8,539 nt of DNA from an uncultured Desulfovibrionaceae bacterium (GTDB lineage: Bacteria; Desulfobacterota; Desulfovibrionia; Desulfovibrionales; Desulfovibrionaceae), in the NCBI GenBank assembly GCA_947074125.1, contig CAMTOM010000048.1, forward strand, positions 1 through 8,539. Direction: 5' to 3'. The translations under genes and the position numbers were made by a program. Positions 1 to 7,333 of the stretch are shown in pieces. The first letter of the stretch is position 1. Each line of letters opens with the position of its first letter. The notes beneath the pieces are model-generated. The model saw only the letters and a list, made by a program, of their open reading frames with translations. It had not been told where the DNA came from and searched no databases.

Positions 1-1789
1 CTCCACAGCGAACGAGTTGCTGGGAACAGCACACGGCAACCACCGTCCAAAAGTCAAGCACCGAAAACGGGAGGCCTACCTCACGCACCCCTTCATCCAC
101 AAAAAGAATACGAGAAAAACGGTGTCCCAATTCCAATAACTGCTTTGCAGGCAAAGGCTTGAGCCACACAGGGTCAAAGACCGCAATACTGGCAGAGCGC
201 TCTTTCTCAAGATTTTTGGCAGCCTCCAAAGCGTGATGAACCCTGTTACCCACAGCAATCACAAGCGCATCAGTCCCTTCACGCAACAATGTACCTGTTG
301 CCGGCTCAAGAAGTGAGAAGGAAGAATCGAATGCAACACCAAATCCAGAACCACGAGGATAGCGGATCGCACAAGGGCCAGAGGATCGCAAAGCCGTATA
401 GAGACAGTGACGTAACATATTCTCATCTCTCGGCGCGAGGATACGCATCTGAGGGATGGAACGCAGATAGGCAATATCAAAAGCGCCATGATGTGTCGCA
501 CCGTCTTCCCCGACCAGGCCGGCTCTATCGACACAAAAGACAACAGGAAGATTTTGAATACAGACATCATGCACTATTTGATCATAGGCACGCTGAAGAA
601 AAGTGGAATAAATAGCCACCACAGGCTTGCGCCCCTGACTGGCCAGACCCGCCGCAAAGGTCACCGCGTGCTGCTCACAAATACCCACATCAACAAAACG
701 GTCAGGATAGGCTTTTTCAAAGGCACACGTTCCTGTTCCTTCAGGCATGGCAGCCGTAATCGCCACAATATCCTTATCACCTTTGGCCAGCTCAACAAGA
801 GTCTCACCAAAAACGCTTGTAAAGGAAGGGGGTGATGGAGGCTTCGCAAGCGATTCTCCTGTTTCAGGCTCAAAAGCCCCCACTCCATGAAAATGAGAAG
901 GTTCAATTTCTGCCGGAGGATACCCCTTGCCCTTGCGCGTGAGTACATGCAGCAGTACGGGACCATCCTCAATATTGGCCGCCATCGTTAAATGACGCTT
1001 GAGCGCGGAAAGATCATGACCATCCACAGGCCCCATATAACTGAAGCGAAACGCTTCAAAGAGCATACCTGGTGTAAAAAATGACTTGAAGCTCCATTCT
1101 CCCCTGAGCGCGTATGTTGCCAGATCTTCTCCAATACGGGGAACGGAACGCAGCAACGCCAGCACATCTTTGCGTGTCTGGCGAACCCAGCGACGGGAAA
1201 GCGTACGGCTTAAAAAGCGGGATAATGCTCCTACATTGGGAGAAATGGACATCTCATTATCGTTAAGCACCACAATAAGCCGACGCCCCATGTGTCCGGC
1301 AAGATTCAATCCTTCCAGCGCCTCACCTCCTGTCAGAGAACCATCACCAATCACAGCAATGACATGATGTTTCTGTCCGGCAATATCACGTGCCATTGCC
1401 ATACCAAGCGCTGCTGAAATAGAGGTTGAAGAGTGCCCCGTCCCAAAACAGTCATAAGGACTTTCATCTCGTTTGGGAAAACCCGCCAGCCCCCCAAGGG
1501 TTCGTAAGGTATGAAAATTCTGTGCGCGCCCTGTAAGAAGCTTCCAGGCATAACTCTGATGCCCGACATCCCAGATGACTTTGTCTTTGTCCATCTGAAA
1601 ATTACTTAAAAGAGCCAAAGTCAGTTCAACAACTCCCAAAGAAGGAGCCAAGTGCCCACCATTGTGAGAAACCGTTTCAATGATGCGCTCACGCACCTCA
1701 CCGGCAAGAAGCACCTGTTGCTCCAATGTCAGGTCGGCAATGCCCTCAGGCATACGAATGCTTTCAAGCAGCGTTTCAGACTTTTTCAT
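1..1789 (-). CDS. dxs: 1-deoxy-D-xylulose-5-phosphate synthase, 3' end cut by window edge
   Basis: Dxs is a cytosolic thiamine-diphosphate enzyme that condenses pyruvate with glyceraldehyde 3-phosphate to give 1-deoxy-D-xylulose 5-phosphate, the first step of the MEP isoprenoid pathway. The frame is open for 596 residues with no stop before the window edge. By comparison with E. coli Dxs, about 35 C-terminal residues are missing. Visible family signatures are SHNGGHLAPSLGVVEL (about 41-55) with the substrate-side histidine, GTGHSSTSISAALG (116-129), the cofactor motif GDGSLTGGEALEGLN (148-162) leading to LNDNEMSIS (175-183), the catalytic glutamate in CEQHAVTFAAG (E372), DRAGLVGEDGATHHGAFD (421-438) and YPRGSG (477-482) with phosphate-binding arginines. 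The ATG at 1789 is preceded by AGGTGAG at a normal distance. It lies 57 bases after ispA and is probably the last gene of the operon seen here. Identification is very secure; the extreme tail (after about residue 570) is less conserved than the rest. Confidence 0.97.
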   Translation of the reverse strand, partial: MKKSETLLESIRMPEGIADLTLEQQVLLAGEVRERIIETVSHNGGHLAPSLGVVELTLALLSNFQMDKDKVIWDVGHQSYAWKLLTGRAQNFHTLRTLGGLAGFPKRDESPYDCFGTGHSSTSISAALGMAMARDIAGQKHHVIAVIGDGSLTGGEALEGLNLAGHMGRRLIVVLNDNEMSISPNVGALSRFLSRTLSRRWVRQTRKDVLALLRSVPRIGEDLATYALRGEWSFKSFFTPGMLFEAFRFSYMGPVDGHDLSALKRHLTMAANIEDGPVLLHVLTRKGKGYPPAEIEPSHFHGVGAFEPETGESLAKPPSPPSFTSVFGETLVELAKGDKDIVAITAAMPEGTGTCAFEKAYPDRFVDVGICEQHAVTFAAGLASQGRKPVVAIYSTFLQRAYDQIVHDVCIQNLPVVFCVDRAGLVGEDGATHHGAFDIAYLRSIPQMRILAPRDENMLRHCLYTALRSSGPCAIRYPRGSGFGVAFDSSFSLLEPATGTLLREGTDALVIAVGNRVHHALEAAKNLEKERSASIAVFDPVWLKPLPAKQLLELGHRFSRILFVDEGVREVGLPFSVLDFWTVVAVCCSQQLVRCG

Positions 1790-1846
1790 GGCTCTCACCT
1801 GTGGCAGAGAAAGTGCCTTCCTCTGATTCGTTTGGACTGCAACCAC

Positions 1847-2740
1847 TCAATAGGTACGAGAAATAACATAACGCGCCAAGGCCACAAGAAAAGCAGCCTC
1901 CGCACCCTGAAAACCTTCCAATGCACTAATAGCAAGACGAACTTCTTCCTCTGCAAGTTCACGACTCCGCTCAAGACCAAGCAAGGCAGGATATGTCATC
2001 TTTCCCAGCGCGACATCAGAACCAGCGGGTTTGCCCAGTGTTGCCGTGTCAGCCACGACATCTAAAATATCATCGGCTATCTGAAATGCCCTTCCAAGTG
2101 CAGCGCCATAAGCGGCAATATTTGCCGCAGTCTTTTCATTCGCACCCGCCAATTGTGCTCCGCACACACACGCTGCCCGCAACAATGCGCCTGTTTTCAT
2201 ACTGTGCATACGGCGTAATTCTTCCAGAGAGATGGCCTTGCTTCTTCCTGTATATTCCATATCAAGCATCTGTCCACCGACCATCCCAGACGACCCCGCC
2301 GCTTCGCTCAGGGTTCGCAAAGCGCATAACACACGCTCAGCAGGCAAAGATATGCTTGCAATCACGGCAAAAGCATCTGTCAGCAAGGCATCACCAGCCA
2401 ATATTGCTGTTGCCTCATCAAAAGCCTTGTGACAGGAAGGACGCCCACGACGCAGATCGTCATCATCCATGGCAGGCAGATCATCATGAATCAGAGAATA
2501 GGTATGGATCATTTCCAAAGCGGCAGCGAAAGGGAGTGCCTGTCGCATCTCTCCCCCACAAAGTGCCATACACGTGAGACAGAGCACCGGACGCAGACGC
2601 TTTCCACCAGCCATCAGGCTATACTGCATCGCCTCTCGCAAACGCCTGGGTACAGCCGCCTCCCCCCCAAGTGCCGCAAGGCATTCTTCTACAAGGGCAG
2701 CACGCTCCCCCAAGATTTTTTTCATGCTCTGACTGTCCAT
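1847..2740 (-). CDS. ispA: Polyprenyl synthetase, probably (2E,6E)-farnesyl diphosphate synthase
   Basis: This 297-residue protein is a short-chain trans-prenyltransferase that joins isopentenyl diphosphate to dimethylallyl and geranyl diphosphate. E. coli IspA is nearly the same length. Motifs in order are GGKRLRP (45-51) for diphosphate binding, the first aspartate-rich motif in HDDLPAMDDDDLRRGRP (85-101), GDALLTDAF (116-124), MVGGQMLDM (153-161), MKTGALL (181-187) and the second aspartate-rich motif FQIADDILD (219-227). The first motif has the two-residue insertion typical of bacterial type II farnesyl diphosphate synthases, and a tyrosine sits five positions before its first aspartate. 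Both point to a C15 product. Geranylgeranyl diphosphate as product cannot be excluded. The start at 2740 is supported by GGAAGGA about six bases upstream; the internal Met6 has no comparable site. It lies between xseB (97-base gap) and dxs (57-base gap), consistent with supplying the same pathway. Confidence 0.95.
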   Translation of the reverse strand: MDSQSMKKILGERAALVEECLAALGGEAAVPRRLREAMQYSLMAGGKRLRPVLCLTCMALCGGEMRQALPFAAALEMIHTYSLIHDDLPAMDDDDLRRGRPSCHKAFDEATAILAGDALLTDAFAVIASISLPAERVLCALRTLSEAAGSSGMVGGQMLDMEYTGRSKAISLEELRRMHSMKTGALLRAACVCGAQLAGANEKTAANIAAYGAALGRAFQIADDILDVVADTATLGKPAGSDVALGKMTYPALLGLERSRELAEEEVRLAISALEGFQGAEAAFLVALARYVISRTY

Positions 2741-2837
2741 GCACTATCCTTCCACGAAAGCTCTTTTAGAGCCAGTGCAAACAATATCCGTAAAACGTTC
2801 TTGCAAACCATGTCGACAGCAATGAGGGAGTGATTTC

Positions 2838-3086
2838 CTATGAGGATGCTTCCTCATCGCCAGACAGGACAAAAGGCTGTGTCGTACCGTCAGCCTGCAC
2901 AATACGCAATTCATTACGAGCCTGCTCAAGAAGAAGGCGGCAATCTTTTGAACAAGCGGTCGCTTCTTTGTATAAAGCAACACTCTCTTCCAAAGGCAGT
3001 TCACCTTTTTCCAATAGTGCCACGATTTCCTGAAGGCGCTGCATGCGTTCCTCAAAAGAAGGGGCGGCGCGCTTTTCTTTTTTCAT
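2838..3086 (-). CDS. xseB: Exodeoxyribonuclease VII small subunit
   Basis: XseB is the small, all-helical subunit of exonuclease VII. Several copies bind along the long helix of XseA to form the active complex, which degrades single-stranded DNA processively into oligonucleotides. The product has 82 residues, a usual size for the family. The diagnostic pattern is present: SFEERMQRLQEIVALLEKGELPLEESVALYKEA, spanning residues 10-42 (written here as consecutive family blocks SFEERMQRLQEIVALLE and KGELPLEESVALYKEA), followed by C45, C49 and LLLEQARNELRIV (51-63). The N-terminus is lysine-rich and the acidic tail GDEEASS is probably disordered. An AGGAG about eight bases upstream supports the ATG at 3086. 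It is separated from xseA by the M23 peptidase gene, 38 bases upstream, although both subunits work in one complex. ispA follows after 97 bases. Confidence 0.95.
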   Translation of the reverse strand: MKKEKRAAPSFEERMQRLQEIVALLEKGELPLEESVALYKEATACSKDCRLLLEQARNELRIVQADGTTQPFVLSGDEEASS

Positions 3087-3124
3087 ACACCATTCTCCTG
3101 TGCTGACGCATATCCAGAGTGAAC

Positions 3125-4021
3125 TTATTTTCCAGAAGCAAGAGAAAGCAGTGCTTCTGGATCTACGGCAACTCCTTGGGCATATGTACTCAAATGAAGG
3201 TGAGGCCCTGTCACTCTTCCCGTAGCGCCAACCTTGCCAATAACCTCTCCGGCGCTGACACGCTGACCGTCTTTGACGCCAATGGAAGACATGTGCATAT
3301 ACGCACTCACAAAGCCAAGACCGTGATCAATATAAACGGAATTACCCCCATAATAGAGAGAATCCGAAAGACGCACGATACCACCAGCCATAGCTTTGAT
3401 AGGTTGTCCCGTAGCACCGCGCAGATCAAGGCCTTTGTGCTCTGAGCGTGGCTTTCCATTAAAAACTCGTTTAACACCAAACAAGCTGGAAACGCTGCCA
3501 GGAACAGGCTTTACCAAAGGCAGACGCCAGTGGGAAGTCGAAGTATACTTACCAAGCACAACTTTAACAGCAGCACGATCTCTTTTAATGCGATCCAGCA
3601 CTTCCTTGGGAGGCTCTACATATTTGTTTTCTACTTTCAGATTTTGCACGGGACGCTTTTTTGAAGTCACCTGTATTGTACGCGAAACGGATTTCACTGC
3701 CGCATCATTGACACGTCCGGTAAGGGTAAGCTTCCCTGGCTTTTCATCAAGTGATACAGGAAGCAGAATGGAAGCGACCCAACGCGGAGCACCACCTTCC
3801 TGAACTTTTATCGCAGGCACAGCATACTGTTTCTGTTTCCAGCCAAAGCGTGCCACATCAAAAGAAGAGGCACTGCTGATTCGGGCAACAAAGGCCTCGC
3901 CATTGGCAACACTTCCCGGACTGGATATGCTTATCGTAGCTGCGACACTAACCCCAGCCCATGCCATGCAGCAAAAAAGTACAAAAAGTGTCAGTGACAA
4001 CAGAGACCGCATCATCTTCAT
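3125..4021 (-). CDS. Secreted M23-family (LytM/lysostaphin-type) zinc metallopeptidase
   Basis: The 298-residue product begins with a typical Sec signal peptide: a basic start (MKMMR), a hydrophobic core of about residues 6-23, and an Ala-rich cleavage region ending near A27/A28. Residues about 29-120 look like a beta-rich, probably Ig-like domain such as often precedes M23 domains. The C-terminal catalytic domain (about 170-295) keeps the zinc ligands: H195 and D199 in EHKGLDLRG, H243 in YMHMS, and H274/H276 in GPHLHLS. An active endopeptidase acting on peptidoglycan cross-bridges or stems in the periplasm is therefore expected, rather than an inactive EnvC/NlpD-type activator. A longer reading from 4084 exists, but it would overlap xseA and place a charged segment before the signal peptide. 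The start at 4021 is chosen because of AAGGG nine bases upstream and the signal-peptide position. The substrate is not known. Confidence 0.92.
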   Translation of the reverse strand: MKMMRSLLSLTLFVLFCCMAWAGVSVAATISISSPGSVANGEAFVARISSASSFDVARFGWKQKQYAVPAIKVQEGGAPRWVASILLPVSLDEKPGKLTLTGRVNDAAVKSVSRTIQVTSKKRPVQNLKVENKYVEPPKEVLDRIKRDRAAVKVVLGKYTSTSHWRLPLVKPVPGSVSSLFGVKRVFNGKPRSEHKGLDLRGATGQPIKAMAGGIVRLSDSLYYGGNSVYIDHGLGFVSAYMHMSSIGVKDGQRVSAGEVIGKVGATGRVTGPHLHLSTYAQGVAVDPEALLSLASGK

Positions 4022-4026
4022 AACAT

Positions 4027-5556
4027 CTATCCCTTTTTCGTTGGTAACGTATGCGGCGAAAGTTTTTTTGGGTTCAATCGACACGCATCCTGTATTGTTT
4101 TTCCGGTTACAGTAGCCCGTAGTTCTCCATCATGCAAGGCTACAAAAAGCGTTTCCCCCACATCCACTGCTGCCACCTTATGCACTATCTGTCCATTCTC
4201 CCGACGCATAAGCGCATAACCTTTTCGCAGTGGTGCTTCAGGATCACAGGCTAACAGTTGCAGATCTGCTTTCATAACACTTTGCTCACAAGTGCGTAAA
4301 AAAACAGTCGCAGCCTGTATACGCGCTGCCTCCTGAAATTCATATTGCCGTTCACGAGATTGAAAATAGACACGCCATGCCATATCCAGTCGCATCTGCA
4401 ATGCAGCAATCTCTTTTTCCCGAAAAGCAAGACTCTCAGGCTGAAAAGAATACTCCAAAGCCGCATTTGCCCTTTCCAGCGTACGGCTTTCACGTTGCAG
4501 GCGCATTTCCAGTGCCAAGCGTGCATCACGGGCAAGCTGCCGTTCTTTTTCCTGCAAACGCTCCACGACACGCACAGGAGAAAACCAGCGCAATGTCTGA
4601 TCCTGAATATCGACATGGCGCAATGCAGAAGACAACAGTGTTGCTGCACATGCCTGCGCACGCAGCTCCCACTCATCAATACATCGGGCGATTTCTCTTT
4701 TTTCCCGCCATAGTAATTGAGCAGCATGGGAAGGTGTTGCCGCACGCACATCAGCCGTCATATCCGTTAAGGTAAAATCCACTTCATGCCCTATTCCCGC
4801 CACAACAGGAATCGCCGAGGCGAATACAGCTTCGGCCACAGAAGTTTCATTAAAAGACCATAAATCTTCCAATGAACCACCGCCACGCACTATGACAATC
4901 ACCTGAGCCCATGCCTGTGCATTGGCTTGTGTAATGGCAGTCACAATGGCAGGAGCCGCCCCTTCTCCCTGCACCAGAACAGGATAAAGACGCAGCTCTG
5001 CACCCAAACCCCGCTCAGCAGCAAGGCGTGTAAAATCATAAATGACAGCACCCGTCGGAGCGGTAATCAGTGCCACTCGTGAAGGATTTACGGGAAGTGG
5101 GCGTTTGCGGGCTTCACTAAAATACCCTAAAAGCCTGAGCTTCTCCTTGCGTTCCTCAAAAGCAGCGGCAAGTGCTCCCCGTCCTGCTTCCTGTGCCAGC
5201 TCAACCACAAGCTGGTATGTCCCGCGTCCTGCATAGACGCTAATGCGTCCGGCACACAATATCTGAGAGCCATTTTTCAAAGAAGCGGAAAGACAGGGTC
5301 TTGGGCCATCTTCAAAGACCTCACCAGTCATGGGGTCAAAAGTACGTTCCCCTGCCTGCTGCCCGCGAAACCACACACAAGGCAGTTGTGCGTCCGCATC
5401 TTTGAGAGAAAAATATAAATGACCGGAGGAGGGACGCGACAGATTTGTCACTTCACCATGCACCCAGACAAAAGGGAAAACACCTTCCAGCGTACGCCGT
5501 AGCTGATCTGTCAACTGACGTATGCTGTAAATAGTATCTCCTGAAATGTCAGACAT
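4027..5556 (-). CDS. xseA: Exodeoxyribonuclease VII large subunit
   Basis: XseA is the catalytic subunit of exonuclease VII, which cuts single-stranded DNA from both ends and takes part in repair. The product has 509 residues, compared with 456 in E. coli. An N-terminal OB-fold covers about residues 8-122 (FVWVHGEVTNLS at 29-40, GHLYFSLKD at 45-53). Within it, an extra segment at about 70-95 accounts for part of the added length. The catalytic domain follows, with VALITAPTGAVIYDF (161-175), VIVRGGGSLEDLWSFNE (221-237) and GIGHEVDFTLTDMTADVRAATPSHAA (254-279, given as GIGHEVDFTLTDM and TADVRAATPSHAA). Residues about 282-430 are a long, charged helical region expected to bind XseB. The end is a basic beta segment starting PLRKGYAL (442-449). 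ATG 5556 is the first start after an in-frame TGA; its GGAG lies twelve bases upstream, an unusually long distance. The stop overlaps the next gene's ribosome binding site. Confidence 0.97.
   Translation of the reverse strand: MSDISGDTIYSIRQLTDQLRRTLEGVFPFVWVHGEVTNLSRPSSGHLYFSLKDADAQLPCVWFRGQQAGERTFDPMTGEVFEDGPRPCLSASLKNGSQILCAGRISVYAGRGTYQLVVELAQEAGRGALAAAFEERKEKLRLLGYFSEARKRPLPVNPSRVALITAPTGAVIYDFTRLAAERGLGAELRLYPVLVQGEGAAPAIVTAITQANAQAWAQVIVIVRGGGSLEDLWSFNETSVAEAVFASAIPVVAGIGHEVDFTLTDMTADVRAATPSHAAQLLWREKREIARCIDEWELRAQACAATLLSSALRHVDIQDQTLRWFSPVRVVERLQEKERQLARDARLALEMRLQRESRTLERANAALEYSFQPESLAFREKEIAALQMRLDMAWRVYFQSRERQYEFQEAARIQAATVFLRTCEQSVMKADLQLLACDPEAPLRKGYALMRRENGQIVHKVAAVDVGETLFVALHDGELRATVTGKTIQDACRLNPKKLSPHTLPTKKG
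4030..4036 (-). promoter_or_regulatory. Ribosome binding site of the M23 gene inside the xseA 3' end
   Basis: AAAGGGA lies in the last codons of xseA (Lys-Lys-Gly) and runs up to its TAG stop. The AAGGG core is nine bases before ATG 4021. Ribosomes terminating on xseA would therefore sit on the initiation region of the peptidase gene, which implies translational coupling. Confidence 0.6.
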
Positions 5557-5583
5557 GCGTTTGATACACTCCGGTCATTTTTT

Positions 5584-5600
5584 CCATATTCTTTATATGG
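5584..5600. repeat. 17-base dyad between proS and xseA
   Basis: The sequence reads, on the minus strand, CCATAT, five bases AAAGA, then ATATGG: a perfect six-base inverted repeat. It begins six bases after the proS stop and ends 27 bases before the xseA ATG. On the minus strand it is followed by a run of A, not T, so it is not a usual intrinsic terminator for the operon. TATAAA inside it resembles a -10 element but no good -35 lies at the right distance. It could be an operator, an mRNA hairpin or chance in an AT-rich gap. Confidence 0.35.
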
Positions 5601-5605
5601 ACAGG

Positions 5606-7333
5606 CTATATATGCCAGCCCTCACGTACCTGCTGCATCCATTGCACAAGGTGCTCCTCAAAAGCCTCAAGAGGCAGTGTACCTTTTGCACCCGTACGGC
5701 GGTCTTTACACTCCACAATACCCTTTTCAAGACCTTTTGCGCCAAGTACCAACTGGAAAGGAGAACCGATAAGATCAGCATCCTTGAATTTCACCCCAGG
5801 ACGCTCGTCCCGATCATCCAGCAATACATCCACTCCCATACCAGAAAGCATGTTATATATGGCAGTGGCTTTTGTCATAACATCAGCATTCTTGGGATCA
5901 AGTACCAGCACAACAGCTTCAAAAGGTGCGATCGCAGGTGGGAAAAGTGCGCCATTGGCATCGTTATTCTGCTCAATAGCTGCGGCAACCACACGGGAAA
6001 CACCAATACCATAACACCCCATTACCATAGGATGTTCTGCACCGGCTTCATCCACATAATGCGCCTTCATGGCTGCACTGTATTTACAGCCAAGCTTGAA
6101 AACATGCCCCACCTCTATGCCACGAGGCAGTATCAGAGGCGCACCACAACGAGGACAGACATCTCCTTCCATCACAAGACGCATATCCGCATACGCGCTT
6201 ATCTGGGCATCCCGATTCAGATCTACATGAATAAAGTGGGCATCTCCCGCATTCGCACCGGTAACATAGTCTGTACCAGCCTGTAGTTCCAAATCTGCGT
6301 AAATACGCTTCACCTTATTGAGTCCAACAGGTCCGGCAAAGCCCAGCGGTGCTTCTGTCCACTCTTCCACCTGGGCTGGAGTTGCCAGAGTTACCTCTGT
6401 TGCGTTCATGAGATTTTTCAATTTTATCTCATTCACCGCACGATCACCACGTACCAAGACCGCCACAGCCTCACCATCCACATCATAGAGCATGGTTTTT
6501 ACAACACTGGTCGCAGGAACCTGCAACAATGTCGCAACTTCTTCCACAGTATGTGCGCCTGGTGTGGGCATCAGAACATACGATGCGCAGGAGACCGTAT
6601 TTGCCGTACCTTTCCACACCGCTTCTGCCCGCTCTGTATTGGCGGCATAGGCACAGGCAGAACAGGCGGCAACGGTATCTTCTCCGGTATCGGCAAGCAC
6701 CATGAATTCATGAGAAAAATTACCACCGATGGAACCGGAATCCGCCTCTACAGCACGGAAACGAAGTCCCATTCGGGAAAATATCCGCTGGTAGGCCTCA
6801 AACATGCGCTGATAACTTTTATCTGCACCCGCATCATCCACATCAAAGGAATAGGCATCCTTCATAACAAATTCGCGCCCGCGCATAAGACCAAAGCGAG
6901 GACGTATCTCATCACGGAATTTTGTCTGGATCTGATAGAGGCGTACAGGGAGCTGGCGGTACGATTTTACCTCACCGCGCACCAAGTCCGTAATAACTTC
7001 TTCATGTGTGGGGCCAAGACAGTATTCCCGCTCATTACGATCACGAAAGCGCAAAAGTTCCTTGCCATAAAATTCCCAGCGCCCCGTTTCTTTCCAGAGA
7101 TCTGCGGGCTGTACCATAGGCATGAGCAATTCCTGAAAACCGGCAGCATTCATCTCCTCACGCACAATACGGGAAACTTTTTCCAAAGCCCTGAGCCCCA
7201 ATGGCAGATACACATAGATACCTGATGTCAGCTTGCGCACCATACCCGCACGCACCAGCAGCTTATGACTGATAACTTCTGCATCCGCAGGGGATTCTTT
7301 CAAAGTGGGAATATAGGATTCACTCCAACGCAT
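5606..7333 (-). CDS. proS: Prolyl-tRNA synthetase, bacterial type with editing domain
   Basis: ProS attaches proline to tRNA-Pro in the cytosol. The 575-residue length matches the bacterial (prokaryote-type) class II enzyme. The N-terminal catalytic half carries LPLGLRALEKV (43-53), LMPMVQPADLW (70-80), CLGPTHEEVITDLVR (105-119) and class II motif 2, TKFRDEIRPRFGLMRGREF (137-155). An inserted YbaK-like editing domain occupies about residues 225-385; its lysine, K279 in VVKTMLYD, matches the residue needed in E. coli to clear alanyl-tRNA. Motif 3 is GCYGIGVSRVVAA (439-451). The anticodon-binding domain spans about 470-575, including DDRDERPGVKFKDADLIG (506-523). Two CxxC pairs (C224/C227 and C393/C396) flank the editing insertion. 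The start codon shares one base with the ispG stop (TAATG), with AAGGA about eight bases upstream inside ispG, so translation is probably coupled to ispG. Confidence 0.98.
   Translation of the reverse strand: MRWSESYIPTLKESPADAEVISHKLLVRAGMVRKLTSGIYVYLPLGLRALEKVSRIVREEMNAAGFQELLMPMVQPADLWKETGRWEFYGKELLRFRDRNEREYCLGPTHEEVITDLVRGEVKSYRQLPVRLYQIQTKFRDEIRPRFGLMRGREFVMKDAYSFDVDDAGADKSYQRMFEAYQRIFSRMGLRFRAVEADSGSIGGNFSHEFMVLADTGEDTVAACSACAYAANTERAEAVWKGTANTVSCASYVLMPTPGAHTVEEVATLLQVPATSVVKTMLYDVDGEAVAVLVRGDRAVNEIKLKNLMNATEVTLATPAQVEEWTEAPLGFAGPVGLNKVKRIYADLELQAGTDYVTGANAGDAHFIHVDLNRDAQISAYADMRLVMEGDVCPRCGAPLILPRGIEVGHVFKLGCKYSAAMKAHYVDEAGAEHPMVMGCYGIGVSRVVAAAIEQNNDANGALFPPAIAPFEAVVLVLDPKNADVMTKATAIYNMLSGMGVDVLLDDRDERPGVKFKDADLIGSPFQLVLGAKGLEKGIVECKDRRTGAKGTLPLEAFEEHLVQWMQQVREGWHI

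Noticed and set aside
1..60. Possible frameshift near the end of dxs, because residues after about 570 (GLPFSVLDFW and on) diverge from the usual glycine-rich pattern.
   Set aside because: The dxs frame stays open to the edge and its last residues (LVRCG) line up with the position of VLNIG in E. coli Dxs. The alternative frames do not fit better. The divergence is probably normal for this variable tail.
1993..2577. Plus-strand open frame of 194 codons antisense to ispA.
   Set aside because: It is fully covered by ispA, lacks a recognisable domain, and is rich in His, Pro, Gln and Arg as expected for a shadow frame.
2760..2772. Small hairpin (GCTCT, three-base loop, AGAGC) between xseB and ispA as a possible terminator.
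   Set aside because: The five-base stem is weak and only three T residues follow on the minus strand, too few for an intrinsic terminator.
2744..3055. Minus-strand open frame of 103 codons covering the ispA-xseB gap.
   Set aside because: Most of it overlaps xseB in another frame, and the part in the 97-base gap has no recognisable feature.
5546..6286. Plus-strand open frame of 246 codons antisense to proS.
   Set aside because: It lies almost wholly opposite a confidently identified gene, has no ribosome binding site, and its His- and Thr-rich composition looks like reverse-strand codon bias.
6551..7225. Plus-strand open frame of 224 codons antisense to proS.
   Set aside because: It is contained within proS, shows no known motif and has no start signals.
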